Shown here: in pieces, positions 21,371 through 34,480 of the stretch
Layout of the letters: the number at the start of each line of letters is the position of its first letter
Numbering within the stretch: the first letter of the stretch is position 1
NCBI GenBank assembly: GCA_037577475.1
Contig: CM075188.1
Span: 15,644,501 to 15,708,500, forward strand
DNA length: 64,000 bases
Reading direction: 5' to 3'
Source of the DNA: Chaunax sp. Z400
Taxonomy: Eukaryota > Chordata > Actinopteri > Lophiiformes > Chaunacidae
Notes under the pieces: generated by a model
What the model saw: only the letters and a program-made list of their open reading frames with translations
What the model was told of the DNA's origin: nothing
Database searches by the model: none
Made by a program: the position numbers and the translations under genes

Positions 21371-22900
21371 GGTACTCTTGCTTATTGGATTCTTATTTGG
21401 CTTTTTTGTTTTTCCTTTTATTGACAATAACAGCATTAACAAATTGCACATGGGGACAGAAAGAGGGATGATGACATGCAACAAAGGTCAGAATTGTATT
21501 GGTGGATATATGCGATAATATGATGGGACTTTTTAAAAAAGAACTCATTCCATTATTCTTTGAAATGGCCTTAATCACTGAAACCAAAGCGAATGATGAC
21601 TCTGCAGTAATTACAGCAATAACGTATTCATTTCATTAATCAGGGGCTTTACACAAATCGCATATGACACACCCAAAAACAATCAGTCAAAAAGAATTTA
21701 TACTACTCCCCTCTGTCTCTGTCACTCTGTTCTTTGCTGCAGTCCAAAACTCTTTCCTATGCCTTCACTTTCTTCATTTTACACCCCAGAGCAACATTTA
21801 GTCAAACTGGAACACCATCATCTACTGACAGATCTCACATCTTGGTAACTCATAATCTCTCTCCATCCCTGTGATGGTCATCAACAGTGTCAGTGTGCAA
21901 CATTTTGCCATCCAAATACAAGAAGACAGAGAGACAGAAGGCAAAGAAAGAAACAAAATAGGTAGGGGTAGACGATTTTACCTTTTAATGACACGTCATC
22001 TGAATACAGCACAGCCACAAATACATCCTTGTTATAAAACAAATATGCCAACTTAATTTTAATGAAAATATAGAATACACCACTGACCAAACACACAAAC
22101 ACTTCTACACGTCTCCCTCTCTCTCAATAATGCCTCCTTCTCCCTTTTGCATGTTGTCTGACAGACACGTGGTTTTGTGGTGCAGAAAATGACTTTTCTG
22201 CGTGTCGTCATTAATAATTCACCTTTGACAAACAACTCTGACATTTACACTGCACTGGGTATCTTTCTGACACTGACAGGGAGACAATAATGAAGGAGAA
22301 GGAGACCCGGTAGAGGGAGAGACAGAATCTCTCTCTGTTGCGTCATGATAGCATTAGAAAGGGTCAAACCTAATCAAGTCTCAAACCTTCAGAGGTAAAA
22401 CATTGATTCATTAATTGACTACAATGACCTTTACGGAAATCATCAATTGACCTAGTGAGTAACTGTAGCACAAACAATTAAGAAATAACCTACACTGAGA
22501 GTGCCGTTGAGCCCTTTAAGCAAGACCAGTGAAATTGGTATGAATGAAGTAAACAGGTTGGTACAGTATTTAGATATTTTGGAATCGCACACCATGCCGT
22601 ATAATTATCCTTCTGTTTGAAAAAGCAGTCACAAACCTCTTGAATTTCCAAGAGATTAATGTGAATTTAAAAAATATGAATGAGCCTTGGGCAGACTTGC
22701 CGACTTAGTGTTCCCTCCAGAACTCAAGGCTCCAGGATGAGATTAAACAAAATGTGTGAGACCGTCATTGGGCAGCAGACGATCCTTCAGAGCTAATGCT
22801 TTATGGGCTGACACACACTGAGAGATTGTAGAAGATTGTAGAAACAGAAAGGGGTTTCTGGCACAACTTCACCTACTCACAAGGTGCATGGAGAAGGGAA
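21371..22900. other. intergenic, nothing recognised
   Basis: No exon or named repeat was recognised in this 1.5 kb. Confidence 0.45.
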
Positions 22901-22904
22901 AAGG

Positions 22905-23015
22905 TCAAAGGGTCAGGATGACCCTGATGAAGGCCACACAAGCCGAAACGCGTTAGTCTAACAATAAAGTTGTTCGTGTACTGCAAGTGTTGCTGGAGTT
23001 TTTTTTGCCTTTTTA
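22905..23015 (+). repeat. teleost retroelement-like 3' tail
   Basis: Carries the string CCTGATGAAGGCCACACAAG followed by CCGAAACGCGTTAGTCTAAC and AATAAAGTTGTTCGTGTACT, ending in a T-rich tail. This block recurs in fish genomes as the end of a retroelement. The family is uncertain. Confidence 0.6.
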
Positions 23016-23410
23016 CACACTGAGAGAAGCACATAGATTGAAAGCAAAGGTGGTGTCACTGTTCCCTTTACTAAATTACTGCTTCTCCCCTCTGATAGAC
23101 AGATAGACGCGAAAGCAACAAATTGCATCCAACTGTGCAGATATTTTTAAATGCAATTTTAAAAACAATTAAAAAAAATGCTGCCAAAGGGAGAAGACAC
23201 AAAGAGACATCTTTCTACAACAGTCAAATGCATATTGGATAAAAACGTTCTTCATACTAGAAAATTTGTGTCCAAGGACACAGATGGGGGCCCTGTTACT
23301 GGAAAAAACAAAAACACAACAACTCTGAATGTGAGCAAACAGACATGAAAATGCCCTTGGTTCCAGTATGCCTAAAAATGTAAAAACAAAGTTCTTCAGC
23401 TTGAAGACTT

Positions 23411-24000
23411 ATGATGTCATGTGGTGAAAGTCAGGAGCCCCTGGAAGCCTCAAGACCGACCACCCTTCTTTCAACCAGGAACAATATCACCATCGGAACG
23501 TGGAATCTAAAGACCATGCACCAAGCGGGGAAAACCACCCAAATAGCAGCAGAAATGAAAAACTACAACCTTGCATTGCTGGGAATCAGCGAGGCAAGAT
23601 GGACACAATCGGGACAGAAAAGATTGATGAGTGGAGAGATGTTGCTTTATTCGGGTCATGAAGAGGACGATGCCCCACACACAGAAGGAGTAGCATTTAT
23701 GCTATCAAGATATGCACAGAGAACACTGATAACATGGGAGGGCCATGGAATAAGAATCATCATAGCATAATTCAGAACAACGAAACAGAAGATCAAGATG
23801 AACGTGATCCAATGCTATGCGCCAAAAAATGACAGCGGAGAAGAAGCGGAAGATGAGTTCTACGACAGACTTCAGAACATCCTGGGCTAATACTCATAGA
23901 AAGATGTCACCCTCCTTATGGGAGACTTTAACGCAAAGATCGGAGAAGATGACATCGGATGCGAAGAGGTGATGGGAACACGAGGCCTTGGAGAAATGCA
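23411..24000 (+). mobile_element. RTE/BovB-like LINE endonuclease fragment
   Basis: The frame starting near 23411 gives ITIGTWNLKTMHQAGKTTQI, LALLGISEARWTQSGQKRL and YSGHEEDDAPHTEGVAFML. After a stop and frame change come IQCYAPKNDS and MGDFNAKIGEDDIGCEEVMG (23918 on). These are N-terminal motifs of the APE-type endonuclease of RTE-clade LINEs, including the metal-binding E of SEARW and the GDFNAKIG block. The copy is broken by an in-frame stop near 23768 and ends abruptly near 24000. No reverse transcriptase follows. Confidence 0.85.
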
Positions 24001-24240
24001 GGCACATCTCCTTCGGCCTATTTTGGATCACGCTTTATGTTTTTTGGACTTTGAATTTTCTGCCTGCCTCTTTGGATTTGTTTGCTTGCATAGGACTGCT
24101 TTTGTGGTTTTGATCTTGGCTGCCTCTCCATCTTGTAAGGCTTTTTGAACCTTGAATTTGCAATAAAATCATTGAACTGCACCAGCACTCAATCAATCAT
24201 CTGCATTTGGGCTCTATCCCATGTGATCCTGTTACCCTGC
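24000..24240 (+). repeat. LTR-like or retroelement tail fused to the LINE fragment
   Basis: Directly after GLGEMQ of the endonuclease frame the sequence changes to a T-rich segment with GCAATAAAATCATTGAACTG and CTGCATTTGGGCTC. It resembles the polyadenylation region and 3' end of fish LTR elements. This is a judgement from resemblance only. Confidence 0.4.
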
Positions 24241-24893
24241 TGGCAAAAGCAGTGAAGTATGTGAGGCCATGAAAAACTGTGAAATTCCTGTTATGAATGT
24301 AATGTAATTAGTTTGTGCACTTATGAATAATTCAATGAAAAGAGTGGGGTCATATTTTCTCTGCAAACCAAAATACAGCTTTGATGTGAAGCAGACAAAT
24401 CTCAGAAGAGATACAACAGAGTCCTCACTGCTTTAACTGATAGTAATCAGATATTTTGGCCAGGAATGATAACGATTCTTCAGAAAAGGTTCATATTCTA
24501 AGTGTTTCAATGATGATATAATAATAATTATGTAGCTGATTTAACCTCACAACACAAACGTGGTCCAATCTCAAGTTAACGAACCTAAACAACACGCAGC
24601 AATGATATTTTAATGAAAATACATATAAAGCACATGGTTATCGTAGTATTTTGGAAGGGGATACAAACTTCTGTTCAATCTTTTTTCTTTAGTAAAATCT
24701 CTTTTAACAACAACATGAAGATGCTTTAGTCATTACTCTCCAGAGACTGTGGAGTGCTGCTATTTCATCATGACTGCACTGAGACACTTCAGTCTCATTC
24801 ATCCTGCATCACTTTACTGTAAATGTGCACAGACAGAGCTCCAAATAAAAGCAAATCAAGGGATTGATTCAAAACTAACATGAGGCCTTCTTT

Positions 24894-24965
<72 letters not shown>

Positions 24966-26041
24966 TGGCAGTTTCAACAATACATTCCAAATCATCTTGG
25001 AGTAGAGCCTCATTCAAAGTGATATCATTTGGAAACAAGCCTTGTGCTTATCCTAAATAGTCTTGCCACTATTTCAGAAGTTAAGGATAATGACTAATGA
25101 ATTTATTCTGCCACTACTCTAACTGCCTTGAATCTCTGGCTTGTAAGAGTACAGTTGACTTCACTCAGACAATTCTGGAAATGGGGCCGGAATTCTATGT
25201 TGTACAGGAAAAAAAAAATTTTTTAAAATCCGTTTTTAAAAATAACAAGTCTTGTGGGTAATTTTGTTAGTAAGGCTACTTTTTTATGTGTACAACTGTG
25301 TACAAAACATTGAAAACATTTCCAGCTGACACACTGGTACAATCCAAAAAAGCATCACATTCTGGCATGGCATTCTCTCTTTCTCTCTATGCAACTTTTT
25401 CCTTCGAAAGGGAAACACACACACTTTAAACATGAGAGAAATTAAACATTTCTCTCTTTTTCACACAGAGCACTAAGGTTAAATTACAACCAGAATTTGT
25501 TCGGAGAGCTCTATTTATGACCCATGTCGACTTGTGTTGCTGGTGAAATGCCTGATTGATTCAGCTTGATTACTGTCATTAGGGCCATGGTGAGGCCAAC
25601 TCTAAGTACTGTTATTTCTTCAAGCACTTCCGAAATGATGTCCAGATCAACATGCGTCAAATGCTACAAATGTACACCACACATAAACAAACCACACTCA
25701 CAAACACACACACACACACATACACACCTGCAGACACAGACACAAAAGACTAAAGACAAAGTCAGTGGCTGAGGGTGCATTCATTCCTCAGTAGCATCAA
25801 CAACACAAATGGATCAGAAGGAAAAACACTGGTAAAATGTCAGTCAGACTGGACATTTCTATCAGCCCCTATAGACCTTATCATGAATTAAAGTATGAAT
25901 GAAGGGTCAATTTTAATGTAGCTGCTCAAAAAAAGCTCACTGAGGGCTACAAATATCCATCCAAGAAGTCATCGCAATATGGCCAACTGTTCAGATATCT
26001 TGCTGTTTACAATGAATGAAGTGACAAACTGAGTGATGGAC
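24241..26041. other. intergenic, nothing recognised apart from a CA array
   Basis: No exon was found. It holds the CA array at 24897-24962 and a shorter CA-rich run near 25700-25725. Confidence 0.5.
24897..24962. repeat. (CA)n microsatellite
   Basis: About 66 bp of uninterrupted CA. Confidence 0.95.
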
Positions 26042-26599
26042 TCGGGGGCCGATCTACGATTTTTCTAACTCAGGGGCCAAATTCTACACAGAGGGGCCAA
26101 GTATATGTCCAACATCCATGCACATCTCCTTATTCAATAATATCTATATGCATTTCATTCCTTGTTTGCCATTGGCTCTATAGGTTTGGGAAAAGACACA
26201 CATAACTAGATATATTTAGCAAAATGTGCCTTGTGCAAGCACATTGTGTACATCAAAAAATCTTAGGAAATAAAAGTTCTTAATTTTTATATTTATTGCA
26301 TTTTAAACTGGGATGCAGAAAACATAAACCATGTTCACGCCACGTTCAAATCACATCGGAATTACCAAATCTAACTGATAAATAAGATTCTCGACATCCA
26401 AGTTGCATCATAAACATAGGAATCCCTCCCATTGTAAGCTTCCCTCCCACATGACATAAACACAGCATCACTATCGTTTCAGGCTCCACCAAAAAACAAA
26501 ACAAAAAAAAAAGACAAGTGACAGGACGGGGCACTTTAGGGGCCAATCAGATTTCAGCTGGGGCCAGTGCCCCTTTGACCCCATCCCTGGATCCGCCCA
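26042..26599 (-). mobile_element. dispersed MITE-like element, copy B
   Basis: The same family as 12526-12985 but inverted and about 100 bp longer. On the minus strand it begins GGGCGGATCCAGGGATGG and ends GATCGGCCCCCGAGT. It includes the shared blocks GGCACTGGCCCCAGCTGA, GATGCAACTTGGATGTCGAG and ATAGAGCCAATGGCAAACAA. It has no coding capacity. Confidence 0.75.
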
Positions 26600-28141
26600 T
26601 GGATGGACTGAATGACATAGCCATGCTTTTAACCATGTTACCATAAGCTTTTATATCATAACATATTCCTCTCTTTTGGTCTGAAAACAGACTAATTTCC
26701 CGTGGAAAAACAAAAGCAGGTGCACACTTTGGCTCAGGTGCATTATCTAATTTCCCATCCTTCTGTCAGGTGGTTGTGGGTTTGGCACTAAGTGGTCCTG
26801 AGAGGTGGATGTTGATGGTTAACAGATACTGACTCATTCTGGTCATTGTACTCTCAGCGGCAGAAAAGGAGATCTGTCATGTATTATTCTAACAATTACA
26901 CCAAGCATGTCAGAGAGTTATCCGGTCTATCACTGAGCATCTCTACAGGTCTAGTGATCCTTTATTCAACCACACTAATAGTACTGTAACCCTGGACGTG
27001 AATATTAAATGCAAATTGGGCAGATGAAGTTCTCATATCAAGTTGCTCCTCTTACTCCTCATTCACATTTTGTCTCTTCCCTTTTCATCCCTCCCCATCA
27101 TGCATCCCCCCTCCACACTCCATCTTCCTCCCACTTTCTCTCTGCCATTATGCATCCCTCTGTCTCTTTAGCTATAAAGATAGCTAGGCATGGTATGTAG
27201 CATCCTGTACCTGTGGTGAAGAAGGGGGGGGCACAGAGGGTGCCAGCGCCACTGGAGGTGAAGCCTCATTTTCAGCAGGGCAACGGAGGGGGGGTGTCAC
27301 CACTATAATCAGCTAGGAAATTCACAGCGCCACAGGGCAGGAAACCATTAAACAAACACACACACACACACGAGGCACATTCACATTCACACATCCACAT
27401 GGTATGAGCATGTGAATGAGCACATAGTAAACACACACACAAGATATATTAATGATAACGATGAAGTGAGAGATCAGAGTGTTAGAGTCACTTAGATCGA
27501 GAGGCTATAAAGTTTCAATTCCTTTGAAATAAACTGTTTCAGTCTTTTGGGGGTATGAAATATGAAGCTTCAGCAAGTTAACTTTAGCAAAAAGACGTGA
27601 AGCAGGGGGGACAGATCACGAAATTCACAGCACATCTTAAAGCTGACTTATCATCATAAGCCACTTTCATATCATTTTTCACTGTATGTTTTGCATTTCG
27701 AATTAGAAAACTTTGAAAATGTTTTAGTATTTCTTGATTCTGGTTTTCTAATAAACTCAAATTGTGCATTAAGAAAGTAACCTTAAAGCAGGTGTGAACA
27801 CTGACTTGAATATTCTTAATGAGACTTTTTCTATGTTCTCAATTGATTGTCTAGAAAATTCACTGTATCAAAACAAAATTATTGTGGTCCGTGATTTTGT
27901 CCAAATCACCTACCAGTGAAAGCTTGATAAAACAATTGCAACATAGAATTAATTTTACTCTGTTCCATGACATTTGTATAAATGTGCCACATAGTGATAT
28001 TTATTTGGTAGCACTTGAATAAATGCAGATGTTACTATGATATTTACAAATGGTCAAGACTTTATTGTGTGCTGCTGTGTTCAGGCTAATTTTGCAAGTA
28101 GGAGAAAGAAAGAACCAGGGTTGAATCAGCATCATACTCAC
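26600..28141. other. intergenic or intronic, nothing recognised
   Basis: No coding similarity was recognised. If 28142-28683 is an internal exon, part of this is its downstream intron. Short G runs occur near 27221 and 27281. Confidence 0.45.
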
Positions 28142-28683
28142 TCCCACTCCTTGCGCCGTGCCTGTGGTGTGCTGTGAATCTTATGAGCCTGATGGGCTTT
28201 GACAATGTCCCTCTGCTCGATTAAGCCACCCCGACGTCTCTTGATCACATTGGGACTGACTGCCAAATCCCCATCCACTACCAGCATTCCCCCTTCAACA
28301 TCAAAAGTCGGGGCCACATCAAGAGAGAGGCCAAAACGGTTGGGAGGTAGAGGGGTGACCTGGTCAGACATGTGTGGGAGGTAGAGAGTGTCATGGCTTG
28401 TTGAGAGACTTTGAGGCTCCATGAGGGGGGACCGTCCAGTCAGTCCTGCACGATGCTTTTGCCAGCTCTCACATTCCGCTGGGGATGAGGGAAGGATGTG
28501 ATGCCTTGGGGTGCTGCTACCACACATCATCCCCATGCGGAGACCACCCATTGGACACTCCGTCCCCGCTTGGGCTCTGGGTAGCCCCAAAGCATTGCGG
28601 TCCCCTGTCAGAGACTGAGAACTGACCGAACAGGAGCCCAGTTCCAGCATGGTGGGTAGGCTGTCTGGAATCTCAGCATAGTG
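28142..28683 (-). CDS. internal exon of an unidentified protein
   Basis: I do not recognise this protein. A 542-nt open segment (180 codons plus two bases) is bounded exactly by an acceptor (ATGTAG) and a perfect GTGAGT donor. In-frame stops sit on both boundaries (TAG at the acceptor, TGA over the donor), which supports an exon. It begins HYAEIPDSLPTMLELG and is rich in S, P, G and M in the first two thirds. It ends with a basic, charged stretch: VIKRRRGGLIEQRDIVKAHQ, then STPQARRKEW. There is no signal peptide or membrane segment. The composition suggests a cytoplasmic scaffold or regulatory protein, which is inference. Neighbouring exons were not found. A possible 5' exon lies at 39110. 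Confidence 0.65.
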
Positions 28684-30214
28684 CTACATGAAGGGAAGAG
28701 GAGAGAGAGAGAAAGGAAAACGTTGGAGACACGTAATATTAAGGTACAAACTTTAATAGACAGTAAATATTCACAAAACAGTTAATTGTCTGGATCTTCT
28801 CCTCTTTAAGAGAGGCTAATTTTTTTTTTTATCACAGACATATTCATCTGGACCTTCTCCAAAAAACCTCTGTTTTGAAATTACTAACATCATGTGTCAT
28901 GATTTATTACACCCAGTGTAGCTTTGGGCTTTTTGGTTTCATTATAGAGTAAAAGTGATGAATCAATAAATGCTGTATACTTTCTGTGGAGCTTCCAGGA
29001 CTTGCTGTTGACAGCAGGGCTGGTTCTGAGGACAGAAACAGCCCAATCGAGGTTGGGGTTGAAGTGGATTGAATGGAAAACATTTTTCAATTCCCTGAAC
29101 CACGACAGGTGCAAATGGCAAAAGAAAACAACTGAAGACAGTTGTTTTCTAATTGACGCACTGCATGTTTTCTAGTTGCTCTCACTTCCGCTCACAAAGT
29201 CAATATGCAGATACAAATACAGTGTGAGAAAAAGTTGACCAGGACTAAAAGTCAACAATATAACAATTGTTCCCTTGATCTGGAACAAATTAACCAAATG
29301 ACAGGAGTGAAAACACCAGTAGTTCGGTTTGAGTCAAAGCCTGCATTTCCAGTTTCTGTGTAAGTATGAATTTGTTCAGCTAACCCTCCAAAGCAATTTG
29401 CCAATGGCCTAATTGCTCTCACTGCTTTGAGTTGATTTAAAATATTATATATGCGCATCATAACCAATTAGAGGAGCTGTAACACCCTCAGAAAAATTCA
29501 TATACTGCCGGTGCAGTGATTAATGCTGCAATTAGGAAGAGGGAGAAGAACAGTCGTTTTATCAACCCTTCTTCTCCTTCAGCTGGTAAGAAAGTGGGGA
29601 GTAGCCTGGTTTCAGGTTTGTAGGTGAGACATGCACACAATATGTCTTATTTCCTACAACTTAAAACCTCCTCATTGCTGCTGCTCCTGCACCAGCTTTA
29701 GTCAACCAAATGATAGATTTCTAGGTTTGCAGTCCCTCTGAGAGGCGTTTTACAGCACATAACAGGTGCGGTGAAGATATTGAGCATGTATAAAAGAGGA
29801 TGTTGGGTAGTTGTATAGAGCAGATGAAGAAAATTAAAAAGATGAAAGGACGAAGGCTACTCAAATGTACAAACTTATACCACATATAAACTTTTCTGTA
29901 ATAACTAAAATGACTGAATAACCTTGCTTGATTTGCCAATATGTTGCGAGAATATAAGCCTTAGGATGAGAAGCTGCAAAACAAAAGTTAATGTGAAAAT
30001 GTTTTTCTTTGGACTTTTTTTACACACATAAAGTGGCATCGTTTTGATTTACCAAACTCATATGGCCCACAACTGTTTTTAGACCACTCTCATCATTGTC
30101 ATGTTTTAGGCAAAAGGCTGTAGATAAACTTAGCAATCGGAGAGCACATACCCAATCATTCAAAAAGCCTGAGTCCATACCATCTTCTAGAAAAGCCTAA
30201 AAATCAAATCAACT

Positions 30215-30320
30215 GTTCCCCTCCCTAAGGCCCACCGCACAAAATTTCAATGAAATCCATTCAAAACTTTTTGAGTTATGCTGCTTATGAATACACACAG
30301 ACAAACAGACAAATGGCACA
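30215..30320 (+). repeat. RTE/Rex-like LINE 3' tail remnant
   Basis: CACAAAATTTCAATGAAATC, CATTCAAAACTTTTTGAGTT and a run of ACAGACAAACAGACAAA match the widely dispersed 3' end of fish LINEs, which ends in AGACAAACAGACAAA-type repeats. Only the tail is present. Confidence 0.6.
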
Positions 30321-31854
30321 TTGGCCGATGTAGGGAGAACAGCAAGCGATGGGACCTATAGGTAAAGTGGTGTTAATTGTAGCTGCTTAATGTGTTAGAG
30401 CTGAGTTTCTAACAGAGACAAAAAAATACCTGGAAAACATCAGTCCTGCCTTCTTCCTTGTCTGCTCAGCTTTACTGAGTGCTCCATAATTATGTCCATG
30501 GGGTAAGACTCATTCATAGAAGGCTGGTGAAATATATGGACAAGACTATTTGTGTATTTATTCATACAGTTGCTGATTAAGTGGTTCCTGGCAGGGGGCA
30601 CTCTATCTGAGAAACTGAAGGGGAACCTTCATTGATCCAAGCGCGTACTGAATTAATTTAGCAAATTGTGTTTCCAGACTGGCTGAATGGGAATGCCAAC
30701 ATCATTTACTGATGATTGCAGAGCTGGATCTGGGTATGATACAGCCTGAAAAGCTCCAGCAATATGAACAGGAAAAGAAAAAATAAACTGACTCAGAAAG
30801 ATGCCTAACTATTAAAATATACTGCGATAGAATATTTGAGCACCAAAGCCTATTTGCTAGACTGAAACAGAAGACGTATGGCTGGATGATATGGCAAAAA
30901 AAAAATATGATTATGATATCGATCATTATTGACATTTAACACAACTCATCATTTTTAACCAGTTGTAAGAATATCCTTATAATGACTGAAGATACCAGAG
31001 GATTCATGTTTAACATAACAATAGAGTAACATAATGGAAGCATAGCTGTGGAAACCTAGTATGGTTTAGAGTAGATACAGTGATCAAACAATATATAAAC
31101 AACATCTACGTTAAATGTAACATTTCACTTTGCAAACTTCATCTGCTTTGACAAACCAATAAAAGTCTGATTGCCTTATAATGGTGGGGTCACAGGGATG
31201 ATACGATTTGTTGTATTTCCCATGTTTGGCACTGACTCGTGGCAAATTTTGCAGCCCATCTGAATTATTAACCTTTGTACCGACAATTTCCTGAGCTTTG
31301 GAGGATAGCATGTAACGAGCTCTGTGTGTCTGTGTAAAACAAACCGGATTAAGAGAGGGTAGGTAGTTACTGTGGGCAGAGTGGCTAATGTGTCACATTG
31401 CTGCAAATTTATGTTCAGCTTGTTCAACAGGTGTTAGCCTTGATAAATTGGTCATATCCTCTCCTTTTTGCTGCACGTATTGATAATGACCATTGTCATT
31501 ACTGACTCCATGATATATTCTAAAATCAAAAAAAAAAAAAAGGTCCTTATATTTGATATATTTTGTCTTCACATTCTATATTCTTACAGAAACAAACTTA
31601 TAGAAAGTTCAACAGAAACGTGTGTATAGACATTTTACTCATGGTGTTAGTCATTTGTGATTTTCATATATATTTACACTAAGTAACAGTTTTGTTGTTG
31701 TCCTTATTCTTAGCGGTTATAGCAATTCCTGTTTATGTACACTGAGAGACAATGAAAAATCCAGATTCAGTTGCAAATCCTTGCAGGCTATGTTTACACA
31801 TATTTGGCCAATAAAGCTGATTCTAACATTTGGGAATCATTCTTACTCATTTTT

Positions 31855-32095
31855 GTTTTTGCCAAAGGTTAGATGAGAGGATTGATGCCATACATAGGTC
31901 GCTTAGATACTGCGCTACAGCCTGCAACTGATTAGCTTAACTTAGCATAAAAACTGGAAGAAGCTAACATAACCTTATCCCCAAAGGTGACATAATCCAC
32001 CAACCAGCACCTCTAAAGCTCACACTTAACCATTTGTATCTCATTTCTGGGGGATTAGAGGTATTGGTAGTCTTTTCTTTAGCTTTCTTTTACGA
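31855..32095 (+). repeat. teleost interspersed repeat ('gattagcttaacttagcataaa' type)
   Basis: Contains GGTTAGATGAGAGGATTGAT, then TTAGCTTAACTTAGCATAAA and CTGGAAGAAGCTAACATAAC, and later CAGCACCTCTAAAGCTCACA. From memory this order is typical of a short repeat abundant in percomorph fishes. No coding capacity. Confidence 0.65.
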
Positions 32096-33529
32096 GCAAG
32101 AAAGCAATTTAGCGTATTTCCCAAAATGTATTGTATTGTAGTATTGGACAAAGAAAAAGGCTGAAATCTTATCAAACAAATTTGTTTTATTCCATTCCTT
32201 TAACCATTCATTCAAGCAGAAACGCACCACCAGTCCAAAGACCTTCACCACAGAGCGCTAAAAACACCAACACTGCCAAGTACAGACTAAAACATCAAGG
32301 CTAAGCTGCTTCCTCTGCACTCCACTGTGGTTGGTCCACACAATTATGAAAACTGCACTGCCAAGAAAATGGACTGTGGATAATTCTCCAAAATAGCTTT
32401 TAAGAGGCTGGTTGTTGATTAACCTTAGTCACAGAGCTTTTAATCCATATCTGAAAAATGCATCACTCACAGCAGTGTGGTGACTTTCTAGCGATGCAGA
32501 TAAAAGCCTACAAAAATAATGTGAATCTCTCTCAAAATCTAAATCACAATCTTAGAGGGGTCAAGTTGGTTTTATGGGTTTTGTTGGACAGCCAGGTGTT
32601 TGCAAGATTACTAATGAGGATTGAAGGAGAGGCTCGGGCAGGCGAGGAGCCTTCTCACACCTGCTGCCCCCATCAACCCATACAACCGCCTGATTACACA
32701 TTATATTCGGCCACATCCTCCCCTCAAACTGGATGTCAACCTAGTGAATGGCCAAACATGTGTCAGGAAGCTGTATATCACATGAACCAACTCTAATGTG
32801 TTTGAAAGGAAATCAGGAGTCAAATTGGAGCCAGCTGAAAATAACCATCATGTTTGCAAGGAGGTGCAGGAGATTCAGGCATTCTTGAGTACAGCTTAAT
32901 TTCCACCTTATACTGTAGATAAAATAATCAGATTTCTGTCATTTTTCTCATTACAAATAATATTTCCTGTTATCAAGTTAGTCTAAAGGTTTTCTAAATC
33001 AATATTCTGTTCACACATACGAGTATGACTCAAATGAGTCAAAGTTACAGTAACCCATTCAGCCATTTTTGATTACAATGCAGCTGGAGGGTTTTTGTGC
33101 AGCTTTGTTTGACTTATTCAAAAGATAATCAAAGACTCCATAGACAGCTCACCGAGGACTAAGAAATACTGACTCTTATAAAGGCTCATTGAGACATGCG
33201 GCATAGAATATGAATGTGATCTTCTCAGTGAGAAGTTTAATTTTCTCTAGCTCAGATAGAAAATAACTTAGAGCAGTAGCTCTTAAAATATAGCCACCGT
33301 ATATTACTATTCTATATCATACAGAGTGTATTAGGCAGTGCCAACATCTACACATTGAATTTACAACTTTCAATTACAGACTGTGGTCCATTTCAGTGAC
33401 GAGATGGGAGCAGCAAATATGCAAATGTATATTAAACATTTATGGATTTAATATCAAGGTTTAGGAAACAAAGACACATTTCTACACACCAGACTATCAT
33501 GAGGATAACATATCTACTGTGAGAGAGCA

Positions 33530-33660
33530 CACAGTGACACAGTAAACATCAGTATACTAACAAGCTTGCCGTGACAATATAACATGCTGATGTTTTGCAA
33601 GTTCACCACGTTCATCATCAATGTTAGCATTGTAATTAATTTAGCTCATCATTTATGTCA
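33530..33660 (-). repeat. fragment of the 'gttagcatgctaac' teleost repeat
   Basis: A reverse-orientation, partial and diverged copy of the family seen at 20985-21370, with ACATGCTGATGTTTTGCAAG and AATGTTAGCATTGTAATTAA. Confidence 0.5.
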
Positions 33661-33734
33661 TAAACCACCACAAACCAAAGATGTTTGAGAAATGAAAAAA
33701 AAGTAGAATTGATGGCAAAGGGATTCTTAAAGGG

Positions 33735-33830
33735 GAACTGGATTTTTTTTAATTATTTTTTTTTAAAATTAAATTTAAATTACATTTTTTATTTGTATTT
33801 ATTTCATTTTTTATTTTCTGTTTACTGATC
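33735..33830. repeat. AT-rich low-complexity sequence
   Basis: Runs of T and A with almost no G or C. Confidence 0.8.
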
Positions 33831-34204
33831 TAAGTAGCCTAATTCTGCATGTATGAAAAGGTTACCTAAAGGCTTTTGTGGCTCCAGGGACAAAATCAGA
33901 AAAAGAAAATGCCTCAAATGATGTCACATGAGTCGGCACTGATTTGGGCTGCAGACCACAAGTTTGAAAATGAAAAAAAATCTGGAGGCATGAAGTTAGA
34001 AACAACTGGCCCTGTGTCTCCAGCCAAACTGTAAGTGGTCAAATTGCAATTTTGATAATAGAGGCCTCTCTTTTTTTAACAAAAGAATACAAGTAAATAA
34101 AAAGACATTTATCTCTGGTTGTGCTGCATCTTTTTTTTTTATCATTTTTTAATGTCATTGTCAGTCCAGCAATGAGGAGTACAATACTTATTTTGCTGTG
34201 TACT

Positions 34205-34480
34205 TATTTAAGTGATCACCAAATTTGTAAAAGTTTATCTTGAGGAGACATATTCTGAATGTCTGTCCCAAATTGAATCATAATCCATCCCTTGGTTGTT
34301 GAGATATTTAACTCAAAGCAACAACGATAAAGCTTTTGGTGGCAGAGCCAGTGGATTCTCAAAGACACTGTGATACGTAGCTTAGGAACAACAAATGAAT
34401 GAGGTCTATCTGTACAAAAGTTCATTGCAATCTATCCAATATTTGTTATTTCAGTATGAACCAAAGTGGTGTAATGGTCA
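34205..34480 (-). repeat. teleost interspersed repeat, reverse-orientation copy
   Basis: Reads CCCTTGGTTGTTGAGATATT, TTCATTGCAATCTATCCAAT and TTCAGTATGAACCAAAGTGG on the plus strand. This corresponds to the reverse strand of the family at 20985-21370 (AATGTCTGGACAACTATTG end). Confidence 0.6.

Noticed and set aside
32458..32796. A 112-codon plus-strand frame in the intergenic region
   Set aside because: No recognised domain, no splice context, and ordinary composition. It may be chance.
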